From the NCBI GenBank assembly GCA_019217005.1, contig JAHBNG010000086.1, positions 1-62,973 on the forward strand: a stretch of DNA of 62,973 nt, in the 5' to 3' direction. Under the pieces are notes generated by a model, which was not told the origin of the DNA, made no database searches, and saw nothing but the letters and a program-made list of their open reading frames with translations. The DNA is from Chloroflexi bacterium TSY. Its GTDB lineage: Bacteria; Chloroflexota; Anaerolineae; Caldilineales; Caldilineaceae. This document shows positions 1-7,639 of this stretch, in pieces. A program made the translations under genes and the position numbers. Every line of letters begins with the position of its first letter. Positions within the stretch are counted from its first letter, which is position 1.

Positions 1-52
1 GAAATATAACGAATTTCCTTTGTGTTTCACAATATATTGCTGCACAGTAGTA

Positions 53-1240
53 CTAAGCCGGTGCTACATAATCGTTTGGAGCCAAAATCGGTGCAGGGCA
101 GTTCACAACAAAGCCATTGGGATGACTGTCTGGTACACCGTTAAAGAGGTTCAAATCACCAGAGTCGATCAATTCTCGAATCTCGTCGGAATTGGTCAGC
201 AACCGCGCGGCACTCTCATCTGCCCAGGTACAGGTAAAATGATCCCAGAACGGACTCCAAGCAGCTTCGCCAGCTTTATTATCAAAGATAGCGGGTTGGA
301 ACCCCATAACGCCTGGACCAACAAGGCCATTGCCAAAGACCCAAATTTCATCGGTACCACCCAAGTCTTTCAACTGATTGGTGGGGCTAGACGCAGAAAT
401 ATTCATCATTGGAGCCATCGGTGCAGCGCCCGTATCTGTCAGGATGTAGCAGCTACCAGGATAACATTGATGGAGCTTCATCGTAACGGTCATGTTGTCA
501 AGATCTGGTTCGGCAAAGAGTTGACCGCCGGGCAACACAGCAGTTAGCTCCGTGTCGACTGTTTGTCCGCCACCGGCCCACTGGATCAGAGGATAGTTGA
601 CAAAGATATTTGTGGAGTCATCGATCGTCAAATCCCCAGCCTCTGCGGCAGCCATCACATCTTCAACGGAGTTCGTTTGTACATCGCTGCCCGTGACTTC
701 TACTGGCATATACTTAAAGAGCGAGCTAAAGTTTTCGTCAGTGGGGATCATTTCAATGACGGGCTTGCGGTCATCGCTGAATACATACATCGTGTTGGTC
801 GGGTCCATGGCGGCACCAGCGTTCAGCAACGGTACATAGACCAATCCAACTTCTTGAGCAAAGGCTTCATCGGATGCATCAGTCCGGATGAAATAGGCCG
901 GTTCACCATTATGAACTGCTTCGTGCAACATGAAAGTGACCGAACCATAACCACCAGCCCACTCATCGCTGCTTAGCTGGTATTCAGTCACATCAGCCAC
1001 TATTACTTCCACATCTTCGTCTGAAATCTCTGGCGCAGCTTCGGCAGCCGGTTCTGGTTCTGGCTCCGGTGTTGCAGTTGGTTCGGGTTCTGGTGTTGCG
1101 GTTGGATCTGGTTCAGCTTCAGCAGCAGGGGCTGGTGCTTGTGCACCACATGCCGCCAGGATGATGGCGCTACTTCCCATGGCACTCAGAGGAAGGAATC
1201 GGCGACGTGATAGACGTGAACGAGTTTCGTTCTCTAGCAT
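53..1240 (-). CDS. Tat-exported lipoprotein of unknown function
   Basis: The 395-residue product begins with a twin-arginine-like segment (SRRRFL, residues 11-16), then a hydrophobic stretch and a lipobox LAAC with the lipidated Cys at 31. It is therefore probably exported folded and anchored outside the membrane. Residues about 34-68 form a low-complexity Pro/Glu/Thr linker. The remaining ~320 residues look like one globular domain with several Cys (QCYPGSC, FTCTW, VNCPAP) that could form disulfides. The domain resembles the DUF7482-type secreted proteins seen in Chloroflexota, but I cannot confirm the family. An AGGAG-like site lies about 8 bases before the ATG at 1240. It appears monocistronic. 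Confidence 0.8.
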   Translation of the reverse strand: MLENETRSRLSRRRFLPLSAMGSSAIILAACGAQAPAPAAEAEPDPTATPEPEPTATPEPEPEPAAEAAPEISDEDVEVIVADVTEYQLSSDEWAGGYGSVTFMLHEAVHNGEPAYFIRTDASDEAFAQEVGLVYVPLLNAGAAMDPTNTMYVFSDDRKPVIEMIPTDENFSSLFKYMPVEVTGSDVQTNSVEDVMAAAEAGDLTIDDSTNIFVNYPLIQWAGGGQTVDTELTAVLPGGQLFAEPDLDNMTVTMKLHQCYPGSCYILTDTGAAPMAPMMNISASSPTNQLKDLGGTDEIWVFGNGLVGPGVMGFQPAIFDNKAGEAAWSPFWDHFTCTWADESAARLLTNSDEIRELIDSGDLNLFNGVPDSHPNGFVVNCPAPILAPNDYVAPA

Positions 1241-1704
1241 TGTTCTACTCTCCTATGAACAACTATCTGGTTTGAGGATAAAAAGATGTTAATAAACAAG
1301 TAGAGCAAACAGAGCCACCTCCAACCCCTTGACAGCAACAAAAAACTGTGTCAAGATAGTCAAGACGCGTACAATTTCCCTACAACACTCACTGTCAGAT
1401 GAAAATGATTGTTTGGAAGTAGCCTATCGTTTTCATCCATTGCAGTGTTCGTATAACGTTGATGCTCTGCGTCACTACAATGAAGTGCCCACATTACCTT
1501 GACCGGGGATCGTGGGCATTTCTTTTGTTTATTTGTCTATCGCTCAGAATACTGTAATTCTTCTCGAACTTGCGTAAGCGGCCCTACACAAGTACCTGCA
1601 TAGCTGAATAATAATGAAAGGTAGATAGCCGATGGTGGAGAATAGGTGACGGACGTATGTATCTCGGCTGAACATAACTATGCTTGCGAACAGTAAAAAC
1701 AAGA
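1241..1704. other. Intergenic region between divergent genes
   Basis: About 460 bases without a convincing gene. It should hold the promoter of the lipoprotein gene on the minus strand and that of the TlpA-like gene on the plus strand. One inverted repeat (10-base arms at 1483-1492 and 1512-1521) is the only clear structure. Confidence 0.6.
1483..1526 (+). terminator. Possible hairpin/terminator
   Basis: Arms AAGTGCCCAC and GTGGGCATTT pair over 10 bases (one G-U) with a 19-base loop and are followed by a T-rich CTTTTGTTT. It lies about 190 bases before the next gene and no gene on this strand ends just before it. It may be a leftover terminator or a DNA repeat. Confidence 0.3.
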
Positions 1705-1762
1705 AGGGAAAGATATGAAATTCTGCATCACTAAAATGATGCAGAATTTCATATCTTTCCCT
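1705..1762 (+). repeat. Perfect 26-bp palindrome spanning the start of the TlpA-like gene
   Basis: Bases 1705-1730 are the exact reverse complement of 1737-1762, separated by the loop CTAAAA. The palindrome contains the ribosome binding site (AGGGAAAG) and the ATG at 1715, so the mRNA would bury its own start in a 26-bp stem. It may be a translational control element or a small inverted insertion. The coding frame runs through it without a stop. Confidence 0.85.
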
Positions 1763-1785
1763 ATTTTAGTAATGACAGGTATGCT

Positions 1786-2000
1786 CAGTAGATCCAAATT
1801 TGGCGTTTTTGGCTATTTTCAGTCGAGATTGCAGGGATTTTGGAGTCATTTATTCAGATTTCGGTTACAGAAAACAACCTATTTCATATCTGAAAATCGC
1901 CCAAATCTAACGCAAAAACTAGATATCGACCGGCAAATTTGTATTTATGTCAACTGTTTAGCCAGAATTCTCTCTCAAAACCTGAAATTTGGATCTACTG
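1786..2000 (+). mobile_element. MITE family A, copy 1 (215 bp)
   Basis: The terminal inverted repeat starts CAGTAGATCCAAATTT. The target duplication ATGCT is at 1781-1785 and 2001-2005. The body is AT-rich and has no transposase. Other copies at 25784-25998, 43141-43355 and 58385-58599 are the same length and nearly identical. It splits codon 24 of the TlpA-like gene, within its signal peptide. Confidence 0.93.
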
Positions 2001-2136
2001 ATGCTACTTGTTAGCGGATGTATCGGGAGCAGTGAGAGCGTTCCGACAAACAACGATGGGTCTCTCGCAGAGGTGAATTCGCTTGAAGCAGGCAATGGTT
2101 CAATCTCAATTCACGATTTTCCAAATGGATTAGGAC

Positions 2137-3640
2137 CTTTACTTTCTGGTAAAAGAAAAGAGATGAGGTGAGAAATGTGACAAAAAGCGGTTAGCAGTTC
2201 ATCCTAAAGGTAGAGAACCCAAAAAGGAGGAAGGAATGCTAACCGCGCCAGAAATAACTATAGCAGTACTGATGAATGTATTGCAAGTAACGCCGATGGG
2301 AACAAACGTAAATGTAATGCGTCTGATGTGGGCAATGCTGAATGGGTCGTTTCTGAAAAGTCGAGGAGCAATCCATAGCGCATTGAAAGAAAGCGGGTTT
2401 GAAGATGAGGAGCTCCGGCGAAGCTGGTGGAGCTTTCGATATGGATCATGGGATATCACAAGTCTGCTGGGGTCGTGGCAAGAAGAAGTGGAGTGGAAAG
2501 GGGAATGGGAGGCAAAAAAGTTAGAAGGGTACCGAGTGAAAAGCATAGATATCACAGGGTTCTGGCGACCGAAGCTGCAAGGGAAAGTGAACCGACTCTA
2601 TAACTCAACGGCTCGTCGGGCATTGCCCGCGCTCATCTTTGGAGTGATGATAAGCTCGGGGGAGATAGGCGGGAAGCGAGTGCCACTGCTCAAGGCAATC
2701 ATGAGATGCACGGTTGGAACAAAGGAAAGTGAGTTTCGGAAAAAGCTGCTGACAGAGACGAAGAAATCACTGGAGTCAGACGAAGTGGCGGTGGTCGATG
2801 CCGGGTTTACAATCAGAGAAATGCTAGAAAGCGGCATAGACCGATTTGTCCTGCGGGAAGCCATTAACTGCACAGCGCGCCGCAATGAGTTCCCCAAACG
2901 CAAAGAAAAAGGCAGACCACCTGAATATGGTGATATTGTGCGTCCGCTCTCTCGCAGCTATAAGGGAAAGCGACTCGAGGCTACAACTCCGGACTCGTCT
3001 GGTCGCTTTCTCTATAGTGGTCGCCTGATTTGCTATCAAGCATGGCACAATCTCGTCCCCAGAACAACCAAGGTGGATACAGCCAACCGTACCTACTCGA
3101 TTTACGTCATTCAGGATCCGGCCTACAACACACCTTTGGTTTTGGCGACCGTTATGACTTTGCAGCCTGAAACCATTTATCTTGTCTACCTGGAACGCTG
3201 GCCTGTTGAACCTCCCCCCTTGGCTTCCAAGCAGATGATTGGCTTACATCGTCAATTTGTTCATGCCGATGAGGCTTGTTTCCGCTTACCTGAACTGGGG
3301 CTGCTTGCTGGCAATCTTCTTTCCCATTTAGCCGCTTCTCTTCCTCCCATACCGACTGGCTACTGGGATCGAGAGCCTCAATCCACTCCCGGCAGGCTGC
3401 GCCGTGTTCTCTCGAGTGCTCTTTTTCCAACTCCTGACCAACTCGACCCTGACTTTCGGAAAAAGGCCTCGGTTTCACACCATTTCCCTAAAGGCGTTCT
3501 CGCTCATCGCCGCCTCAATGCCGCTGCTTAAACTAGCCGAGCACTATTTTTACATTTTATCCCGTTTTTTCAGGGTGGATTCTTTTTTCCGCCCCTTTCG
3601 GTTTGCCCTTTGTCACTCAAGCCTTTACCAGAAAGTAAAG
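2137..3640 (+). mobile_element. IS4-superfamily insertion sequence, copy 1 (1504 bp, intact)
   Basis: The ends are a 17-base inverted repeat, CTTTACTTTCTGGTAAA. The target duplication TAGGAC is at 2131-2136 and 3641-3646. It carries one full transposase gene. Further copies are at 27110-28615 and 40627-42127, and one more IS end closes the window. It interrupts the TlpA-like gene. Confidence 0.95.
2236..3531 (+). CDS. IS4-like DDE transposase (YREK type)
   Basis: This 431-residue transposase is the only uninterrupted copy of its family here. The catalytic triad is probably Asp105 (SIDITGF), Asp188 (VVDAGF) and Glu325. The IS4 signature Y-x2-R-x3-E-x6-K is exact at Tyr318, Arg321, Glu325 and Lys332. 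The C-terminal ~90 residues are Pro-rich and less clear. An AAAGGAGGAAGGA site precedes the ATG. The 5-6 bp duplications and ~1.5-kb size fit IS4-group subfamilies such as IS1634, but the subgroup is not settled. This copy could supply transposase in trans to the frameshifted copies. Confidence 0.92.
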   Translation: MLTAPEITIAVLMNVLQVTPMGTNVNVMRLMWAMLNGSFLKSRGAIHSALKESGFEDEELRRSWWSFRYGSWDITSLLGSWQEEVEWKGEWEAKKLEGYRVKSIDITGFWRPKLQGKVNRLYNSTARRALPALIFGVMISSGEIGGKRVPLLKAIMRCTVGTKESEFRKKLLTETKKSLESDEVAVVDAGFTIREMLESGIDRFVLREAINCTARRNEFPKRKEKGRPPEYGDIVRPLSRSYKGKRLEATTPDSSGRFLYSGRLICYQAWHNLVPRTTKVDTANRTYSIYVIQDPAYNTPLVLATVMTLQPETIYLVYLERWPVEPPPLASKQMIGLHRQFVHADEACFRLPELGLLAGNLLSHLAASLPPIPTGYWDREPQSTPGRLRRVLSSALFPTPDQLDPDFRKKASVSHHFPKGVLAHRRLNAAA

Positions 3641-3927
3641 TAGGACGCGGTTTTCCAAAAATCAATCTAGAGAGGATTCCAAATGGGCAGACGGGTATGG
3701 GGATCGGCGATCTTCCACCCAATTTTACGTTGATGCTTGATAATGGTCAGCGTGTTCAACTACATGAACTGCAAGGACAACCGATTTTGATCAATTTTTG
3801 GGCAACTTGGTGCGGGCCATGTCGATTGGAAATGCCGGATATTGTGGAGCAATCAGAAGCACACGAAGATTTAATCGTTTTGGCTGTTAATGTGGGCGAA
3901 GGTCTAGAAGAAATTGAGCCATTTGTC

Positions 3928-4082
3928 GGGGTGGTTCATTTTAGCTGGATAGATAGGTTTACACTTTTAGAAACAGAAAGAACGTTTATATTCTCTGATT
4001 TCGCCGGTTCTCAGAGAGAAAACGGTCTCATATAGATCTTTGTCTATATATCAAAAGTGTAAACCTAATTTTGAACCACCCC
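3928..4082 (+). mobile_element. MITE family C, copy 1 (155 bp)
   Basis: The ends read GGGGTGGTTCA in inverted orientation, with a subterminal TAGGTTTACACTTTT repeat. The 8-bp target duplication CATTTGTC is at 3920-3927 and 4083-4090. It lies in the TlpA-like gene, downstream of the WCGPC codons. Other copies are at 11357, 20645, 52039 and 53119. Confidence 0.95.
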
Positions 4083-4269
4083 CATTTGTCGAAGAATTTC
4101 AAATGAGTATGCCGGTGCCGGTCGATAGCGAGAACAATATGCGTAAGCTCTATGAGGTACGCGGCATGCCAACAAGCGTCTTTATTGACCGTTCAGGACA
4201 TATATCGACTGTCTGGTCAGGCCTGATGACTTCTGATTTGTTGGAAGAACTGCTCAGTAAGATTTTGTG

Positions 4270-4827
4270 ATGGTCGCCTATTTCAAATCCTCGAAAAGAG
4301 GACGCACACGCGTCACCATCACCAACGTCACCGTTCAGGGTGTGGAGCAACTGAACTTACGCCTTCACTTTGATGATCGGCGAAAACCTCTTTCGTTGTC
4401 ACCGGTACAATGTCAACAGCTTGCAGAGTTAGCGGGTACATATGATTTTACGCAGTGGAAAGGCTATAGTCTTGAGCTAGAGCCAAAGACAACTGAAGAG
4501 GGAACCATCGTCACACTTCATGCGATTGATGTTCAGCCAATAAAGTCTAAATCAACTGAGGTCAAGTTCGTGGAGCCTGAATCAAATGGACTTGCTTCAG
4601 GTGAGCCTAAGTCAATGGATTCATCCTTCTCCCCCTCTCAACAAAGACGCTGGGAACTTGAACAGCCCCAAACATCTCCACCTACCAAGAACCAACGTTC
4701 TATCTCTCCTGACGAAGCTAGGGGAAACCCATGGCTAGTGGGAGCAATTCTAACCCTTATTCTTTTGGTGCTCTTTGGATTAGTTTATTTGTTTGAAAAT
4801 AATATCACAATCTTTGGCATATTTTGA
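4270..4827 (+). CDS. Single-pass membrane-anchored protein of unknown function
   Basis: The product is 185 residues. The N-terminal ~85 residues look like a compact β-rich domain (repeated short strands, PLSLSPVQCQQL). Residues about 90-150 are a polar Ser/Pro/Glu linker, and a hydrophobic helix near 157-180 ends the protein. It is probably a C-tail membrane protein with its domain in the cytoplasm. The ATG overlaps the stop of the TlpA-like gene (TGATG), which points to coupled translation and perhaps a shared redox or envelope role. I do not recognise the family. Confidence 0.75.
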   Translation: MVAYFKSSKRGRTRVTITNVTVQGVEQLNLRLHFDDRRKPLSLSPVQCQQLAELAGTYDFTQWKGYSLELEPKTTEEGTIVTLHAIDVQPIKSKSTEVKFVEPESNGLASGEPKSMDSSFSPSQQRRWELEQPQTSPPTKNQRSISPDEARGNPWLVGAILTLILLVLFGLVYLFENNITIFGIF

Positions 4828-4841
4828 GTAATCTTCAAAAC

Positions 4842-5177
4842 TCATGTCAACAGGATCAGTCCATAAGAAACAAAAAGCACGCCAGCTATCCAAAGTGCCA
4901 GACGGATACTATGTCGCTTCAACTGTCCCTCATTCAACCCATTTCGCAGATACCCCTCGCTCCATAACATCATAATCAAACAGAGACTTCCGATCACAAA
5001 GATCGAGAGACGGCTAATTGGAGACAAAGTGTCTTGACTCCAATAGAGTGGTTTTAGGGCCGGTGTCTCAATAATGAATGATGACACATTCAGAATTGCC
5101 GTATAGACAATCCATCCCGTCAATGCGATCAGAGCAGAAAAGATGAACCAAAGTCCGACGTAGGCAAATGTACGCAT
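4842..5177 (-). CDS. Small integral membrane protein
   Basis: The 111-residue product has three hydrophobic segments (about residues 8-32, 54-72 and 90-110) and no recognisable enzymatic motif. It converges on the preceding gene with a 14-base gap. No family is recognised; the topology is the only supported statement. Confidence 0.65.
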   Translation of the reverse strand: MRTFAYVGLWFIFSALIALTGWIVYTAILNVSSFIIETPALKPLYWSQDTLSPISRLSIFVIGSLCLIMMLWSEGYLRNGLNEGQLKRHSIRLALWIAGVLFVSYGLILLT

Positions 5178-5202
5178 GTTAGACTGTTCTCCGCTACCTG
5201 GA

Positions 5203-5253
5203 CAAGGCCGCTTCGCTTACAAGGCCGCTTCGCTTACAAGGCCGCTTCGCTTA
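5203..5253. repeat. Three tandem copies of a 17-bp unit
   Basis: CAAGGCCGCTTCGCTTA is repeated three times without spacers, followed by a partial unit (CAAGCC). It lies just upstream of the minus-strand membrane protein gene. There are no spacers, so it is not a CRISPR. A slippage-prone tract is likely. Confidence 0.9.
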
Positions 5254-5645
5254 CAAGCCAAAATCAAAAATTGGCTCTACGAGAGAAAATAGAGCGCCGA
5301 CGGTCACCGGTTGATGAACATTTGTACTGCTTCCGTTTTGGGCTCATTTGACCCCCCTTTTTTCTCTGTTATACTCTATCTTAACTCTCGGTCCACTTGT
5401 CGGGGACCACTTCAATGAAGCATTTGGTAATTCTAGAGCTTTTCATCGTATGACTCAATATATGGTATGATAGGCAACGAATAACGCCAAATACATCGAA
5501 TGGATTGAAAGAAGCCATCCTCCTACGTTGCCTGTTTTGCAACACGTGATCGGCTATGCTATGATCCATCAATTAATCCATTGTTTACTTTGAACGAAGC
5601 ATTTCTGACACTCGTCATTGGACAAACACTCATCATTGGACAAAT
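5254..5645. other. Intergenic region with a candidate promoter for the LysM gene
   Basis: No gene is evident. A possible sigma-70 promoter is TTGCAA (5537-5542), a 17-base spacer, then TATGAT (5560-5565). Near the gene start CATTGGACAAA occurs twice in direct order (about 5615-5645). Confidence 0.4.
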
Positions 5646-6671
5646 GTGAAAAGATATATCGGTTATCTTTTTTTTGTAATGACTATATTGAGTGGACTTA
5701 CAGCTTGTACGCGTGATCGACCAACACCTGAGCCAACGGATACGTCTGAAGCAGCTGTGCAGTCATTGGGCGACCAGCAGGTTGAAGGACAGAACAGTAC
5801 TGAGTCTGGCGGGGAAGATAGTGGGTCAAACGCTGAACCCCAAGTCTTGACATCAACACCAACACCCGATCCGACACTGACTGAATCAACCGACAACAGT
5901 GGCGAGAATGCAAGTCAAGGGGCTGCTCGTGATGTCTTTCAATATACAGTTGAAGCAGGAGACACGGTTACATCCTTGGCGCTAAAGTATGAGACAGATG
6001 TTGATTCGATTCGTGAACTCAATTTTTTGGTCGATGATAACATTCTTGTTGGACAGGTATTGCGTATTCCTTTGGGTGAAGGAATAACACCCGAAGGACG
6101 ACCAACGCCAACGCCTGAACCCTATTTCTATACGGTTCAACCCGGGGATACGCTGTACGGCATTGCGCTTCGATTTGATCTCGATCCATTGACGTTGACT
6201 ACTGCCAATGAGATTGTGGACCAGAACAGTGTCTTCGTTGGACAAGAGTTACTGATTCCCAATTATCAGCCCCCTGCCTTGAATCCTGCTACAAATGCGC
6301 CAGGTGGTGTAGCGGATGGTGCAGGAAACAATGCCACAAGTGGGAGTCAAGCCATTCATATTGTTCAGCGGGGTGAAACGCTTTCTGCCATCGCTGAACT
6401 TTATGGGGTTTCGGTTGGAGAGATTGCGGCAGCCAACAATATTCAAAATCGGGATCTGATGCGTCTGGGACAGCAACTTGTGATTCCGGGGATTACAGCG
6501 CGCGATGCTGCGTTGGTCACCCAGCTCATCCATGTTGTTCAATCTGGTGAAAGCCTCCTGGCCATCGCTGAGCAATATGGAGTCAGCGGTGCTGCGTTGG
6601 CTGAAGCCAATGGCATTGAAAATACGGATCTGATTTTGCCCGGTCAAGAACTGGTGATTCCAACAAATTGA
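5646..6671 (+). CDS. Lipoprotein with four LysM domains
   Basis: The 341-residue product has a signal peptide with lipobox LTAC (Cys 21), then a ~75-residue Ser/Thr/Glu/Pro linker. Four LysM repeats of ~45 residues follow, each starting like YTVEAGDTV, YTVQPGDTL, HIVQRGETL or HVVQSGESL and ending in LxIP. LysM domains bind the N-acetylglucosamine part of peptidoglycan or related glycans, so this is a cell-wall or sheath-binding surface protein. The start is GTG at 5646, since the in-register ATG two bases before it meets a stop at once. It leads a close-packed gene set with the translin-like gene. Confidence 0.9.
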   Translation: MKRYIGYLFFVMTILSGLTACTRDRPTPEPTDTSEAAVQSLGDQQVEGQNSTESGGEDSGSNAEPQVLTSTPTPDPTLTESTDNSGENASQGAARDVFQYTVEAGDTVTSLALKYETDVDSIRELNFLVDDNILVGQVLRIPLGEGITPEGRPTPTPEPYFYTVQPGDTLYGIALRFDLDPLTLTTANEIVDQNSVFVGQELLIPNYQPPALNPATNAPGGVADGAGNNATSGSQAIHIVQRGETLSAIAELYGVSVGEIAAANNIQNRDLMRLGQQLVIPGITARDAALVTQLIHVVQSGESLLAIAEQYGVSGAALAEANGIENTDLILPGQELVIPTN

Positions 6672-6728
6672 TAACGCAACGTCTTCTCATGACGCAACGT
6701 TCTCCTGAATCTCCATAATGAGGCAAAT

Positions 6729-7372
6729 GTGACACAGCTTGCAACGATTGTTGAATCCATCCGTGAGCGGTTTACAACGATCAACTCACTACGAGATGAT
6801 ACACTCCAACGTAGCCGCATGTTGGTTCGATCGTGTGCGCATAGCATTCGCGCCATCCATCGCCATGATTGGGATGAGGCTGAAAGCTTGTTAGAACAGG
6901 CGCGTGGCGAAGCAGAGGCCATGAGTCGACCAATTGAAGAGTATCCGGTTCTTTTTCACGCTGGTTATACACAAGATTCGCTCAAAGAATTGCTTGAGGC
7001 ACATATCGTTTATGCTGAGGTCAAAGGAAAACCTATTCCTACACCAGATGAATTAAATGTGCCAGGACCAGCTTACCTAAAGGGATTGAGTGAAGCTGGA
7101 ACCGAGATGCGACGGTTCGTTCTGGACCTGATGCGGCGGGGGCAAGTGAATGACGCCGAGCCTTATCTCGCATTCATGGATGAGGTATATAGTTTTTTTT
7201 GATCACCGTTGACTTTCCCGACGCTGTCACGGAAGGGTTGCGTCGCCAAACAGATGTGTTACGAACAGTCTTAGAGCGTACACGTGGCGATTTGACGATG
7301 GCCATCCGGCAAGATCAAATGCGCGATGCATTAGAGAATTTTGAGAAACGATTAGGCATTGAACAGTCGTAA
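6729..7372 (+). pseudogene. Translin-family protein with a poly-T frameshift
   Basis: Frame 1 runs 157 residues from 6729 and stops at 7202 just after a run of eight T (7194-7201). The family's C-terminal helix continues in another frame to the stop at 7370-7372 (ITVDFPDAVTEGLRRQTDV, then RTRGDLTMAIRQ). The combined protein is ~214 residues, the usual size for translin. Translins are all-helical and bind RNA or single-stranded DNA as octamers; in eukaryotes they partner with TRAX. The frameshift needs one base more or two fewer in the T run, so it may be a sequencing error, phase variation or slippage. The next ATG follows the stop directly (TAAATG). Confidence 0.8.
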
Positions 7373-7639
7373 ATGGCAAAAGATAGGTCGTTGGTACGAG
7401 CAAGCGATATTGGATTCTGGTCTTTTTGCCATCGTGCCTGGTGGTTGGCAAATGTAAAAAAGATCCCCCACCGCAATCCGACAATTCTTCAGCATGGTCA
7501 TGACACTCATGATGCCCACGCCAGAACAGTTTTACGCGCCGGACAGTTGCATCGTCTGGGTCTGTTTGCAATTGTCTTGAGTTTGATTTTGCTGGGATTG
7601 CTGATTATCTTGAGCCTATTTTTTTCCCTTCATGTTTGA
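7373..7639 (+). CDS. Small membrane protein with a Cas4-like N-terminal motif
   Basis: The product is 88 residues. The first ~55 read like the start of Cas4/RecB-type PD-(D/E)XK nucleases (ASDIGFWSFCHRAWW, then a Gly-His...His stretch, QHGHDTHDAHAR). The Asp/Glu-Lys catalytic core is absent and a transmembrane helix (about 62-85) replaces it. The protein cannot be a nuclease as read; a membrane-anchored adaptor is more likely. Its ATG touches the translin stop, and its own stop overlaps the next ATG by 8 bases, so all three are translationally coupled. Confidence 0.6.
   Translation: MAKDRSLVRASDIGFWSFCHRAWWLANVKKIPHRNPTILQHGHDTHDAHARTVLRAGQLHRLGLFAIVLSLILLGLLIILSLFFSLHV

Larger units (their letters stand above)
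1715..4270 (+). pseudogene. TlpA/ResA-like thioredoxin lipoprotein, broken by three mobile elements
   Basis: Removing MITE A (1786-2000 plus 5 bp), the IS (2137-3640 plus 6 bp) and MITE C (3928-4082 plus 8 bp) leaves exactly 221 codons in one frame. The rebuilt 220-residue protein has a signal peptide with lipobox VSGC (Cys 29), a short linker, and a thioredoxin fold with the redox motif WCGPC and a late cis-Pro region (GMPTSVFID). Such proteins reduce extracytoplasmic disulfides, for example during cytochrome c maturation. As the sequence stands the gene cannot give a full product. It overlaps the next gene by one base (TGATG), so the two were probably one operon. The start at 1715 has a good ribosome binding site, but a later start at 1772 is possible. 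Confidence 0.85.

Noticed and set aside
1786..2000. MITE A as a self-splicing intron or intein
   Set aside because: It has terminal inverted repeats and 5-bp target duplications, lacks intron core motifs, and would leave the duplication in the RNA. It is a DNA element.
2598..2903. Minus-strand frames inside the IS4-like copies
   Set aside because: They occur in every copy opposite the transposase and show no domain; simple shadows.
5203..5253. Short regular repeats as a CRISPR array
   Set aside because: The three 17-bp units are contiguous with no spacers, and no cas genes are nearby. The Cas4-like fragment at 7373 lacks the nuclease core.
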